Source: Siphonodentalium dalli (taxonomy: Eukaryota > Mollusca > Scaphopoda > Gadilida > Siphonodentaliidae). Taken from it: a stretch of DNA of 64,000 bases. The notes beneath the pieces are model-generated. The model was not told the origin of the DNA. It saw nothing but the letters and a program-made list of their open reading frames with translations, and did not search any database. The translations under genes and the position numbers were made by a program. Of the stretch, positions 21,729-33,978 are shown piece after piece. Location of the stretch: NCBI GenBank assembly GCA_032622095.1, contig CP136061.1, positions 262,480,077 through 262,544,076 on the forward strand, given 5' to 3'. Position 1 is the first letter of the stretch, and every line of letters begins with the position of its first letter.

Positions 21729-21945
21729 ATCATGGGGGTGTCGGGAAATACTTCCAACATTCAAAAGTTTGAGGCACCAGTTGGAAATTCCAAGTCAAGT
21801 TGGTGCAAACAACATCATGGGGGTGTCAGGAAATACTTCCAACATTCAAAAGTTTGAGGCACCAGTTGGAAATTCCAAGTCAAGTTGGTGCAAACAACAT
21901 CATGGGGGTGTCAGGAAATATTTCCAACATTCAGAAGTTGACAAA
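21729..21945. repeat. 85-bp tandem repeat, about 2.5 copies
   Basis: ATCATGGGGGTGTC starts at 21729, 21814 and 21899. The units share CATTCAAAAGTTTGAGGC and AAGTCAAGTTGGTGCAAAC. A diverged relative (GGAAAGTTTGAGGTACCAGT) begins near 21508. Confidence 0.85.
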
Positions 21946-21976
21946 TAGTTTGGCAATAGTCCATTATTGGATGCAA

Positions 21977-22436
21977 CAAAGCCTGAGTTTAGTGTGCTTG
22001 TCATTTGCAGAATGAGGTCCCCAGAGGGTGAATTTAATGAAGCTGTCCCGCATAGCGGGATAGCGTCACTAAATGCACCCTCTGGGGACCTCATTCTGCT
22101 TAGGCCTCATCTTCTCTGGAAAGTTTCTTTATAATAAAATTTCAATAGAAACTTCTTCACATAGATTCTATTTATTATTTAGTTTAGTTTCTCTATATCC
22201 CCAAATTGGCAGACGACACATTGCATACTTGAGCTTCCCAATGGGTGTACATCACAATATTCACAACTTGGGAACTTAAATCTGAGTCTGTGTCTCACAT
22301 AGCAGCTATGGCCATGCATAATGATGTCCACAGAGGGTGCATTTGGTGATGCTAACCCGCTGTGCGGGATAGCGTCACTAATCTCACCCTCTGGGACCCC
22401 ATTCTGCAATGACAGGCACACTAAACTCAGGCTTTG
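21977..22436. mobile_element. Bipartite foldback element F3, uninterrupted
   Basis: The ends are CAAAGCCTGAGTTTAGTGTG and CACACTAAACTCAGGCTTTG, exactly inverted over 20 bases. Two hairpins with GAGGTCCCCAGAGGGTG-type arms flank a spacer of about 190 bases. It serves as the uninterrupted counterpart of F2 at 1145-2132. Confidence 0.8.
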
Positions 22437-22652
22437 ACGCCCCCATCGCCAATTACATTTCGACGAAATTTGATAATCCATTTGTGACAGGTTGTTGGCA
22501 TACCTTAGACTTTTAGACCAAAATACCTTAATAAAATGCATACCTTAAATATTTTACCACGTTTTGAGCCATATATATAATTTCCGTAGCATGCGGTCTT
22601 CAGATCGGGTCTCGGTCAATTCATTTTAACGGATATCAGTTACTATAACCAT

Positions 22653-23051
22653 TTAACCCTTTACCCAACAGAAGGGCCCTGTGCCAATGCATTCTCTTAT
22701 ATATGCGAGTCGACCATAGGTCGCCTCGCATATAGAAGAGAATGCATTGGCTTAACACATTAAAAATTATAAAATTGTTAAAGAATGTAAGAAAAAATGG
22801 TAAAAAGTGTTAAAAAAATATTTTTTTAGGCCAACGCATTCTCTTATATATGCGAGGCGACCTATGGTCGACTCGCATATATAAGAGAATGCATTGGCAC
22901 AGGGCATAACTGTAACTATCACAATGTGGTCAAGGAGCCGGTTCCAATGATACCCATATTTGTATGGTTCTATTGAGACAGACCGAAGATATTTTAGGCG
23001 GTTGAAGCTTTATTTGGCCGGTTTTGGCCGGTTTGTTGGGTAAAGGGTTAA
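22653..23051. mobile_element. TTAA-flanked MITE (piggyBac-like), copy 2
   Basis: It has the same orientation and nearly the same sequence as 83-482: TTAACCCTTTACCCAACA to TGTTGGGTAAAGGGTTAA, with hairpins at about 22684-22750 and 22829-22904. Confidence 0.8.
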
Positions 23052-23204
23052 TGTATTTATTTGGTGTGCACGGTGACAGAACAGATTCTCAACAACGAAA
23101 GTAGTAAGATAAGATTTTATTAGTTTCATTTGCACAACTGTTCTACAGTATAATAAACCCAATAGCATGCATATTAATTGAATAATTGGTGTTTGTGATT
23201 TATT

Positions 23205-23635
23205 AACACTACCATCATCATCACCATCAGCAGCAGCATCATCATCATCATTGTCAGCATCACCATTATCATCATAATTATCATCATCATCGTCATCACA
23301 ATTAGCATCATCAGCATCAGTATCATAATTACCATCATTATCATCACCATTATCATCATCACCAGCATCATTATTATCATCATTGTCACCATTATTATCA
23401 TCATCATCAGCATCATACTCATCACCGTTACCATCAACATAAGCATCATTATCAGCATCATAATTATCATCATCATCATCACCATTATCATCATCACCAG
23501 CATCATCATTATCATCATTGTCACCATTATTATCATCATCATCAGCATCATACTCATCACCGTTACCATCAACATAAGCATCATTATCAGCATCACAATC
23601 ATCACCATTACCATCAACATAAGCATCATTATTAG
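23205..23635. repeat. Trinucleotide (ATC)n array with higher-order copies
   Basis: CATCATCATCACCATTATCA-type sequence runs for about 430 bases. Longer blocks are repeated inside it (for example CATACTCATCACCGTTACCA near 23423 and 23549, 126 bases apart). The 151-residue Met-rich frame on the minus strand is a repeat artefact. Confidence 0.9.
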
Positions 23636-24041
23636 CCGAAAGTAGATTAGTCGGACATCTATTTCATATGCTACAAACTGATTATTCGTCGATTATTGTT
23701 CGCACTATTGACACGGATATTATCGCCATTATGTTGAGACATATGCATGCTATGCTACTTCGATGCAAAGATTTGAAACTGTTTGTGTCTTTCGGCAAGT
23801 CTAAATCCCATGCTACATAGTTCATATGTACAATTCAATGGGCTCAGAAAATTCAACTGTGCTTACAATATTCCATGCGATATCAGGATGCGACTCAACT
23901 TCCTTTTTATTTGGTAAGGGTAATCCCACATTTTGGAATCCTGGTGTAAATTACGAGGAATCCTTTTGTGATACCTGATGTTTCATTGTGATTGTTTATG
24001 ACAAATCTGCGAATCTGACTTCAGTTAATGAAGCTAGTTAA
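23632..24041 (+). pseudogene. Remnant of a protein with nuclease-like DTD/GCD motifs, copy 1
   Basis: Two frames read like one decayed protein. The first (23632-23817) gives ESRLVGHLFHML, IIVRTIDTDIIAIM and CKDLKLFVSFGKSKS, ending in TAG at 23818-23820. A frameshift then leads to FHAISGCDSTSFLFGKGNPT, a stop at 23976-23978, and IVIVYDKSANLTSVNEAS. I recall this order (E..R..H, DTD, H..(S/T)GCD(S/T)TS...GKG, YDK...SVNEA) from large families of uncharacterised invertebrate proteins. The acidic motifs and GCD..S...GKG resemble the core of FEN1/XPG-type nucleases, which is inference. The trinucleotide array abuts its 5' side. Copy 2, covering more of the C-terminus, is at 36867-37339. Confidence 0.6.
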
Positions 24042-24445
24042 TAAAGAGTCTAAGGAATCACATATTATAAACGTATTCCTTTACATATAAATGCACAGAC
24101 AGAACGCGCATGTTATATGTGTCAACATTAACTAATTAGCTCCACATCTTAACATTACATAAAGCCAACTTATGTTGACCGTATTGATATCGTCCCTGAA
24201 TCCACCGCCCTTCTCGGTTACATCCTCCCTGAATCCACCGCCGTTCTCGGTTACATCCTCCCTAAATACACTGCCCTTCTCGGTTACCTTGTTTTATTCC
24301 TCTGAAACGGAACAAGGCAACCACATCACGTATACACTTAGTCTATAGCGTGCCCTAAATATCGTTTGGGTTTCTTTAATTTTTCCGCTTCGCGTTGAAG
24401 TCTCGAACGGCATGTATATAGCATATACTTAACGATGTAATCGGG
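24042..24445. repeat. Spacer with a 33-bp tandem repeat, three copies
   Basis: The unit CTGAATCCACCGCC(C/G)TTCTC plus GGTTACATCCTCC is repeated at 24193-24288. The flanks hold no supported gene. Confidence 0.75.
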
Positions 24446-24454
24446 GTTACTGAT

Positions 24455-24777
24455 GCTGAAGGGGTCACTCTCACCAAAAAAGTGCTGAAGGGTACACATG
24501 GTTTGAAAATGTGCTGAAGGGTACACAGGGTTGTGATCGGCACGAAAACCGTTACTTAAATTGTGTTCATGAAAGTCTGGCACCCATTAGCAGTTTGTTT
24601 TCAGTACTTTTTAATATTCATTGGAACGTAAACAATTATTCTCCAGCAGAAATCATGGCAGATACGAAAACTGAACGTCATTTATAACGACATTTCAAAA
24701 CCTGTGTACCCTTCAGCACATTTTGAAAAACCTGTGTACCCTTCAGCACTTTTTTTGGTGAGAGTGACCCCTTCAGT
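24455..24777. mobile_element. Foldback element with 9-bp target duplication (Mutator-like?)
   Basis: Inverted arms of about 90 bases begin GCTGAAGGGGTCACTCTCAC. Each contains two GTGCTGAAGGGTACACA boxes; the loop is about 150 bases. GTTACTGAT stands immediately outside both ends (24446-24454 and 24778-24786). A 9-bp duplication with long inverted repeats is typical of Mutator-like elements. It has no coding capacity. Confidence 0.7.
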
Positions 24778-25009
24778 GTTACTGATACCGTGTAAACACT
24801 CTTGCTTGATACGCACCATAATGCATAACACACGTTTGCGTTGGGGAAAATAATCAGTCAAGTCTAGAATTAATGTTATTTAATGGAATACTTGAGGGAC
24901 AATTAAACTGACAGAACAAAACACATTTTGGATAATTTTATAACTTGTGAAAATGTGTCGACTCTGCTTATAGTAAAACTGTTCAGCTCCACAAAGCTAG
25001 TTAGTCGGG

Positions 25010-25765
25010 GAGCCAATAAGGTCCACGTGCACCCCCCCCCCCCCCGATGATTACAAATAACCTTATTTTTATTGTTCCCTATGGTATCCAGATAAAGAAT
25101 CCGGATTTCACCGAAAAATAAAGGTGGCCCAACTAGGTGCTAGAGCCATTTGAATCCAAGATGGCCGCCATTTCCTCTAATTCCGACCAGCTGTATTTAA
25201 TCGTTGTAATAGATCGGTTGTTGGCAAAAGACACAGACAAAATGTATGCCATTTTGTTGGTATGATGTCCTTCTTCAAAATGACGGCAAATAATTTCGAA
25301 AAAAATTCAAAATGGCCGCCGAAAAATGACGTCATATGCACGACAATAGGAAATTTAATTAATATTTTACCATATCTTCCATTTTTTTTCACATTAATCA
25401 TTAGTAAATGGCAATGTTTTTGAGACAGTCATCAAGCGTGATATTATAGCGTCATTTTAAGACATTTGCTATTGACGAGGGTTCAGTAATAGATACAGAA
25501 AAGAAGATTTGAAAAATAGGGGTGAAATTTTCGATTGTTTTGCAAGACGATTTTGCTGTATTTAATCGTTGTAATAGATCGGTTGTTAGCAAAAGACACA
25601 GATTTTTTGGGCAAGACGATTTTGATAGTCATTTTAACGACAAACCACACAGGATGGTGTTATAGAATGTCAACAACTATGTGCTTTATTTTATTGGACG
25701 GATGTTTTACTTCAATGGGAATGAAATTGGGGTAGAAAATTTCCAAAATGGCCGCCGAAAATATG
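25010..25765. repeat. Block A of the giant palindrome, left arm
   Basis: It starts with a poly-C tract, then ATCCAAGATGGCCGCCATTT and TTCAAAATGGCCGCCGAAAA. The inverse copy is 35720-36770. GTATTTAATCGTTGTAATAG occurs twice (25194 and 25558), showing internal reiteration. Mirrored short frames in both arms carry no recognisable domain. Confidence 0.7.
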
Positions 25766-28070
25766 AATGAAAGTGTCAATGACACTGTAGCTCAACTTGG
25801 AAAGGGAATAATTTAATATATTACAGTCAATGGAGCGATTAGGAATGTGGAAAGTTGAATGTCTAATACTAGTTTATAGACATGAAGAGAAAAGTAAAAT
25901 CCAAGATGGCTGCTGGCGGCCATGTTTTCGGCCGAATGACCCCAAAATGAGTCGTTCCCATCTACATGTCATTGTTAACATCAATGACAATTTTTATGAC
26001 GATCAGACTAAAGGTACGACCTGTAGCCCATGATAAAGAATTTAGTCATACAAAGAGTCAAATCCAAGATGGCTGCTGACGGCCATGTTTTTTGGCCGAT
26101 TGACCCCAAAATGACTTGTTCCAATCTACATGTCATTGTTAACATCCATGACAAATTTTATGATGATCAGACTAAAGGTACGACCTGTAGCCCGTGCTAA
26201 AGAATTTAGTCATACAAAGAGTAAAATCCAAGATGGCTGCTGGCGGCCACGTTTTTTCCCCAAATGACCCCAAAATTACTCGTTCCCATCTACATATCAA
26301 CATTAACATCCAGGACAAATTTCATGATGATCAGACGAAGAGTACGACCTGTGGCCCGTGCTAATGGATTAAATTTTGAAATCCAAGATGGCCGCTGGCG
26401 GCCATGTTTTTTGTCCGAATGACCCCAAAATGACTCGTTCCCATTTACATTCCAATTTCAACAGCCATGAAAATTTTTATGATGATCAGACTAAAGGTAC
26501 GACCTGTAGCCCGTGCTAAAGGATTTAGTCATACAAAGAGTAAAATCCAAGATGGCTGCTGGCGGCCATCTTTTTTGGCCGAATGACCCCAAAATGACTC
26601 GTTCCCATCTACATGTCATTATTAACATTCATGAAAAATTATATGATGATCAGACTAAAGATACAACCTGTAGCCCGTGCTAAAGGATTTAGTCATACAA
26701 AGAGTAAAATCCAAGATGGCTGCTGGCGACCATGTTTTTTGGCCGATTGACCCCAAAATTACTCGTTCCCATCTACATGTCATTGTTAACATCCATGACA
26801 AATTTTATGATGATCAGATAATCAGTACGACCTGTGGCCCGTGCTAATGGATTAAATTTTGAAATCCAAGATGGCCGCTGGCGGCCATGTTTTTTGTCCG
26901 AATGACCCCAAAATGACTCGTTCCCATCTACATTCCAATATCAACAGCCATGACAAATTTTATAATGATCAGAGTAAAGGTACGACCTGTAGCCCGTGCT
27001 AAAGGATTTAGTCATACAAAGAGTAAAATCCAAGATGGCTGCTGACGGCCATGTTTTTTGGCCGAATGACCCCAAAATGACTCGTTCCCATCTACATGTG
27101 ATTATTAACATTCTTGACAAATTTTATGATGATCAGACTAAAAGTAGGACCTGTAGCCCGTGCTAAAGGATTTAGTCATGCAAAGAGTAAAATCCAAGAC
27201 GGCTGCTGGCGGCCATGTTTTTTGGCCGATTGACCCCAAAATGACTCGTTCCAATCTACATGTCATTGTTAACATCCATGACAAATTTTATGATGATCAG
27301 ACTAAAGGTACGACCTGTAGCCCGTGCTAAAGAATTTAGTCAAAAGAGTAAAATCCAAGATGGCTGCTGGCGGCCATGTTTTTGGGCCAAATGACCCCAA
27401 AATTACTCGTTCCCATCTACATTCCAATTTCAACAGCCATGATAAATTTCATGATTATCAGACTAAAGGTACGACCTGTAGCCCGTGCTAAAGGATTTAG
27501 TCATACAAAGAGTAAAATCCAAGATGGCTGCTGGCGGCCATGTTTTTTGCCCGAATAACCCAAAAATGACTCGTTCCCATCTACATGTCATTGTTAACAT
27601 CCATGACAAATTTTATGACGATCTGACTAAAGGTACGACCTGTAGCCCGTGCTAAAGGATTTAGTCATGCAAAGAGTAAAATCGAAGATGGCTGCTGGCG
27701 GCCATGTTTTTTGGCCGAATGACCTCAAAATTACTCGTTCCCATCTACATGTCAATATTAACATCCATGACAAATTTCATGACGATCAGATGAACAGTAC
27801 GGCCTGTAGCCCGTGCTAATGGATTGAATTTTGAAATCTAAGATGGCTGCTGGCGGCCATGTTTTTTTTTCCGTATGACCCCAAAATGAATCATTCCGGT
27901 TCAAATGTTGATGTCAACAGCTATGACAAATTTCATAATGATCCGATCAAAGGTACGACCTGTAGCCTCTATTGTTGACGCCGCCCGTACACACGCACAC
28001 ACGCACACACGGACGACGGACGACAAAGCTATGGCAATAGCTCAAACTTTACAAAGTAAAGTTGAGCTAA
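25766..28070 (+). mobile_element. Satellite-bearing element T, complete copy (Helitron/HINE-like)
   Basis: The 5' end is AATGAAAGTGTCAATGACAC, a short hairpin, followed by TAGCTCAACTT. The body is about 13 tandem monomers of 155-164 bases. The 3' end is a hairpin (TAGCTCAAACTTTAC and GTAAAGTTGAGCTA) ending GAGCTAA. The inverted TAGCTCAACTT near both ends, the 3' hairpin, the CTAA end and the internal tandem array fit known HINE/Helentron derivatives. The uninterrupted site in the other arm of the palindrome shows no target duplication, also as expected for that group. It has no Rep/helicase gene. Confidence 0.65.
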
Positions 28071-28740
28071 AAATGATAAATATTGCCCCAGGGTGTCCTG
28101 CAATGGCTTACAAGTTGTGGTTGATATATAAAATTGGCTAATCTGTATTACATACATTGAATACTAACATGTCTGATGCACCATGGATCATTGTTTCTAT
28201 TGTCACCACTGACATCACCAGAAATATTGGATATTTCTCTCACAAACTTGACATAAATATCGGCAAAAATTAACTTTTCAGGGTTGGACAATTGTTTTAA
28301 GTAAAATGCAACTATCATTGGTATCAAAGGTATTTATTGTTTTGGTCTATCTTAAATGTGTCACACTACAGTGTTTATAGACCAAATTGCTCAAGATGGC
28401 TTCCAAAATGGCAACCAAATTTGTAAAAAGTTATTTTTTTACATATATCCCGAACATTATTCTCTGCGTTATCCGACAAGGTATTAAATTGTGACTCACT
28501 TGGTTATTATACGTGTTAGTTAATTAGCTGACAACCACGTTCTATTATGTTTGTCCCAGTTCCGTATGGGGCATGACAAATTCATTTTAAAGTTGCAGTA
28601 TGAAATTTGGCGGAAAACCTCTTTTGTGATTCTTGCCATATTATTGAAAGGAAATGGGCAGAACTTTGAAACGGAACTGAGATGAACCATAATATGTGGC
28701 TATTCTGGTCCATTATGATAAAACATATTAACTGGATATA
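28071..28740. repeat. Block B of the giant palindrome, left arm
   Basis: It begins ATAAATATTGCCCCAGGGTG, and the mirrored copy ends at about 35715. It includes GTGTCACACTACAGTGTTTATAG-like and GCTCAAGATGGCTTCC sequence. No gene. Confidence 0.7.
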
Positions 28741-29653
28741 GGGTGAATGCCAGGGAGTTACTATATGATCATAGGTAAGGTGAATAGGTATACATGGAGT
28801 TATTGTATGGTCAATGGTGAGACGAGTACATGTATGTATACAATGAGTGACCGTATGATCATAAATGTAATGAATAGCTATGCAGGGAGTGACTAAATTG
28901 CCATGTGTCAGGTGTATCAGTACACCCGGTGTTCCTGCTTGGTGACTCGTTGCGGTATGGTCATGTGTAGGTTATACGAAATACACATGTGTTGCTATAT
29001 GGTCATGGGCGAGGGGTATGTGTATATAGCGAGCGGCTATATGGTCATGGATGATGTGCAAATGCATACATGGATTGAATATACTGACATGGCTGGGGAG
29101 TATTAGTATATCTTGAGTGGCTATTCTGCTATGGTGTGACAAATAGGGATACAGGGAGTGACATGGCCAAGGGTGAGGTGAATATATATACAATGATTGA
29201 CCATGATCATGTATGAATGTTTTGAATAGGTACACACGGGGTGACTATATGGCCATAGGTCAGATGCAGGAGTATACCAGGTGCCATGGATGAGGGTATG
29301 TGTATGAAGCGAGTGGCTATATGACCATTGGTGAGGTGTATATGTATACCCGGTGTGACTCTGTGGTCATTGTTGTGGTGTTGATGTATATATTGAATGT
29401 CTATTTGACCATGTGTGTGTGGAGAATATGTATACATGGGATGACCGTATGGCCAATGGTGAGGTGAATGGGTATACAAGGAGTGACTCTATGGTTATGG
29501 GTCATGTTTTGGATTATACCCGGTGTGCTTGCATTGTGACGCATGGCTGTATGGCCATCCATGGTCATGGGTCAGGTGTACGTTTATACAGTTGGTCACT
29601 ATATTGTTATGCATGTGGTGTTTATGCATATATGGAATGACTGTGTGGTAATA
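28741..29653. repeat. Degenerate ~48-bp minisatellite M, left arm
   Basis: Repeating words are GGTGAATAGGTATACA, GAGTGACTATATGG and GGTCATGGGTGAGG, at spacings of roughly 48-50 bases. The inverse copy continues at 29781-29889 and 33979-35080. Frames on both strands within it are artefacts. Confidence 0.7.
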
Positions 29654-29780
29654 GGTGGCTATCGCTTTTCACGTTTAAAGTTCCCCATGTACACAAACAC
29701 TATCAAGGTGGAGAACTCTTTGACACGACCTCTCTATTGATTAACATATCCTTGAGTTATTGTGGAAAGCGATAGCCACC
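29654..29780. repeat. Hairpin at the tip of the giant palindrome
   Basis: The arms GGTGGCTATCGCTTTTCAC and GTGGAAAGCGATAGCCACC flank an AT-rich loop. The minisatellite runs in one orientation to its left and in the opposite orientation to its right, so this is the turning point of the whole structure. Confidence 0.8.
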
Positions 29781-29889
29781 CAAATTACACATGTACAACG
29801 CATCCCATGACCTCATATGTACATAAACACCACACAAATGACAATATAGTCACCCACGTTATACACGTACACCTGACCATACAGCCTTA

Positions 29890-32800
29890 TTAGCTCAACT
29901 TTACTTTGTAAAGTTTGAGCTATTGCCATGGCTTTGTCGTCCGTCGTCCGTGTGTGCGTGTGTGCGTGTGTACGTAACGCGTCAACAATAGAGGCTACAG
30001 GTCATACCTTTGATCGGATCATTATGAAATTTGTCATAGCTGTTGACATCAACATTTGTACCGGAATGATTCATTTTGGGGTCATACGGAAAAAAAACAT
30101 GGCCGCCAGCGGCCATCTTAGATTTCAAAGTTCAATCCATTAGCACGGGCTACAGGCCTTACTGTTCGTCTGATCGTCATGAAATTTGTCATGGATGTTA
30201 ATATTGATATGTAGATGGGAACGAGTAATTTTGGGGTCATTCGGCCAAAAAACATGGCCGCCAGCAGCCATCTTCGATTTTACTCTTTGCATGACTAAAT
30301 CCTTTAGCACGGGCTACAGGTCGTACCTTTAGTCAGATCGTCATAAAATTTGTCATGGATGTTAACAATGACATGTAGATGGGAACGAGTCATTTTTGGG
30401 TTATTCGGGCAAAAAACATGGCCGCCAGCAGCCATCTTGGATTTTACTCTTTGTATGACTAAATCCTTTAGCACGGGCTACATGTCGTACCTTTAGTCTG
30501 ATAATCATGAAATTTATCATGGCTGTTGAAATTGGAATGTAGATGGGAACGAGTCATTTTGGGGTCATTCGGACAAAAAACATGGCCGCCAGTGGCCATC
30601 TTTTTTTTCAAAATTCAATCCATTAGCACGGGCCACAGGTCGCACTGTTCGTCTGATCGTCATGAAATTTGTCATGGATGTTAATATTGACATGTAGATG
30701 GGAACGAGTAATTTTGGGGTCATTCGGCCCAAAAACATGTCCGCCAGCAGCCATCTTGGATTTTACTCTTTGTATGACTAAATTCTTTAGCACGGGCTAC
30801 AGGTCGTACCTTTAGTCTGATCATCATCAAATTTGTCATGGATGTTAACAATGACATGTAGATTGGAACGAGTCATTTTGGGGTCAATCGGCCAAAAAAC
30901 ATGGCCGCCAGCAGCCGTCTTGGATTTTACTCTTTGCATGACTAAATCCTTTAGCACGGGCTACAGGTCCTACTTTTAGTCTGATCATCATAAAATTTGT
31001 TAAGAATGTTAATAATGACATGTAGATGGGAACGAGTCATTTTGGGGTCATTCGGCCAAAAAACATGGCCGTCAGCAGCCATCTTGGATTTTACTCTTTG
31101 TATGACTAAATCCTTTAGCACGGGCTACAGGTCGTACCTTTAGTCTGATCATTATAAAATTTGTCATGGCTGTTGATATTGGAATGTAGATGGGAACGAG
31201 TCATTTTGGGGTCATTCGGACAAAAAACATGGCCGCCAGCGGCCATCTTGGATTTCAAAATTTAATCCATTAGCACGGGCCACAGGTCGTACTGATTGTC
31301 TGATCATCATGAAATTTGTCATGGATGATAATATTTACATGTAGATGGGAACGAGTAATTTTGGGGTCATTCGGCTAAAAAACATGGCCACCAGCAGCCA
31401 TCTTAGATTTTACTCTTTGTATGACTAAATTCTTTATCACGGGCTGCAGGTCGTACCTTTAGTCTGATCATCATAAAATTTGTCATGGATGTTAACAATG
31501 ACATGTAGATGGGAACGAGTAATTTTGGGGTCAATCGGCCAAAAAACATGGTCGCCAGCAGCCATCTTGGATTTTACTCTTTGTATGACTAAATCCTTTA
31601 GCACGGGCTACAGGTTGTATCTTTAGTCTGATCATCATAATATTTTTCATAAATGTTAATAATGACATGTAGATGGGAACGAGTCATTTTGGGGTCATTC
31701 GGCCAAAAAAGATGGCCGCCAGCAGCCATCTTGGATTTTACTCTTTGTATGACTAAATCCTTTAGCACGGGCTACAGGTCGTACCTTTAGTGAGATCGTC
31801 ATAAAATTTGTCATGGATGTTAACAATGACATGTAGATGGGAACGAGTCATTTTTGGGTTATTCGGGCAAAAAACATGGCCGCCAGCAGCCATCTTGGAT
31901 TTTACTCTTTGTATGACTAAATCCTTTAGCACGGGCTACAGGTCGTACCTTTAGTCTGATAATCATGAAATTTATCATGGTTGTTGAAATTGGAATGTAG
32001 ATGGGAACGAATCATTTTGGGGTCATTCGGACAAAAAACATGGCCGCCAGTGGCCATCTTTGTTTTCAAAATTCAACCCATTAGCACGGGCCACAGGTCG
32101 CACTGTTCGTCTGATCGTCATGAAATTTGTCATGGATGTTAATATTGACATGTAGATGGGAACGAGTAATTTTGGGGTCATTCGGTCGAAAAATATGGCC
32201 GCCAGCAGCCATCTTGGATTTTACTCTTTGTATGACTACATTCTTTAGCACGGGCTACAGGTGGTACCTTTAGTCTGATCATCATCAAATTTGTCATGGA
32301 TCTTAAGAATGACATGTAGATTGGAACGAGTCATTTTGGGGTCAATCGGCCAAAAAACATGGCCGCCAGCAGCCGTCTTGGATTTTACTCTTTGCATGAC
32401 TAAATCCTTTAGCACGGGCTACAGGTCCTACTTTTAGTCTGATCATCATAAAATTTGTCAAGAATGTTAATAATGACATGTAGATGGGAACGAGTCATTT
32501 TGGGGTCATTCGGCCAAAAAACATGGCCGTCAGCAGCCATCTTGGATTTTACTCTTTGTATGACTAAATCCTTTAGCACGGGCTACAGGTCGTACCTTTA
32601 GTCTGATCATTATAAAATTTGTCATGGCTGTTGATATTGGAATGTAGATGGGAACGAGTCATTTTGGGGTCATTCGGACAAAAAACATGGCCGCCAGCGG
32701 CCATCTTGGATTTCAAAATTTAATCCATTAGCACGGGCCACAGGTCGTACTGATTGTCTGATCATCATGAAATTTGTCATGGATGATAATATTTACATGT

Positions 32801-33978
32801 AGATGGGAACGAGTAATTTTGGGGTCATTCGGCCAAAAAACATGGCCACCAGCAGCCATCTTAGATTTTACTCTTTGTATGACTAAATTCTTTATCACGG
32901 GCTGCAGGTCGTACCTTTAGTCTGATCATCATAAAATTTGTCATGGATGTTAACAATGACATGTAGATGGGAACGGGTAATTTTGGGGTCAATCGGCCAA
33001 AAAACATGGTCGCCAGCAGCCATCTTGGATTTTACTCTTTGTATGACTAAATCCTTTAATTAGCACGGGCTACAGGTTGTATCTTTAGTCTGATCAGCAT
33101 AAAATTTTTCATGAATGTTAATAATGACATGTAGATGGGAACGAGTCTTTTTGGGGTCATTCGGCCAAAAAAGATGACCGCCAGCAGCCATCTTGGATTT
33201 TACTCTTTGTATGACTAAATCCTTTAGCACGGGCTACAGGTCGTACCTTCAGTCTGATCATCATAAATTTTTCATGGCTGTTGAAATTGGAATGTAAATG
33301 GGAACGAGTCATTTTGGGGTCATTCGGACAAAAAACATGGCCGCCAGCGGCCATCTTGGATTTCAAAATTTAATCCATTAGCACGGGCCACAGGTCGTAC
33401 TATTCGTCTGATCATCATGAAATTTGTCCTGGATGTTAATGTTGATATGTAGATGGGAACGAGTAATTTTGGGGTCATTTGGCGGAAAAAAACGTGGCCG
33501 CCAGCAGCCATCTTGGATTTTACTCTTTGTATGACTAAATTCTTTAGCACGGGATACAGGTCGTACCTTTAGTCTGATCATCATCAAATTTGTCATGGAT
33601 GTTAACAATGACATGTAGATTGGAACAAGTCATTTTGGGGTCAATCGGCCAAAAAACATGGCCGCCAGCAGCCATCTTGGATTTTACTCTTTGTATGACT
33701 AAATTCTATAGCATGGGCTACAGGTCGTACCTTTAGTCTGATCGTCATAAAATTTGTCATTGATGTTAACGATGACATGTAGATGGGAACGACTCATTTT
33801 GGGGTCATTCGGCCGAAAACATGGCCGCCAGCAGCCATCTTGGATTTTACTTTTCTCTTCATGTCTATAAACTAGTATTAGACATTCAACTTTCCACATT
33901 CCTAATCGCTCCATTGACTGTAATATATTAAATTATTCCCTTTCCAAGTTGAGCTACAGTGTCATTGACACTTTCATT
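29890..33978 (-). mobile_element. Satellite-bearing element T', complete copy, opposite orientation
   Basis: On the minus strand it has the same 5' end (AATGAAAGTGTCAATGACAC at 33978) and the same 3' hairpin ending GAGCTAA (29890) as T. It holds about 25 monomers. Part of the array is a tandem duplication of 1458 bases (nine monomers): CTACAGGTCCTACTTTTAGT is at 30961 and 32419, and ATAATCATGAAATTTATCAT at 30501 and 31959. It is inserted within minisatellite M. Confidence 0.7.

Noticed and set aside
23174-23629. 151-residue Met-rich open frame
   Set aside because: It translates an ATC trinucleotide array.
25766-33978. Regularly spaced ~160-base repeats resembling a CRISPR-like array
   Set aside because: The whole unit repeats with no unique spacers, in an animal-type genome; it is satellite DNA in a mobile element.
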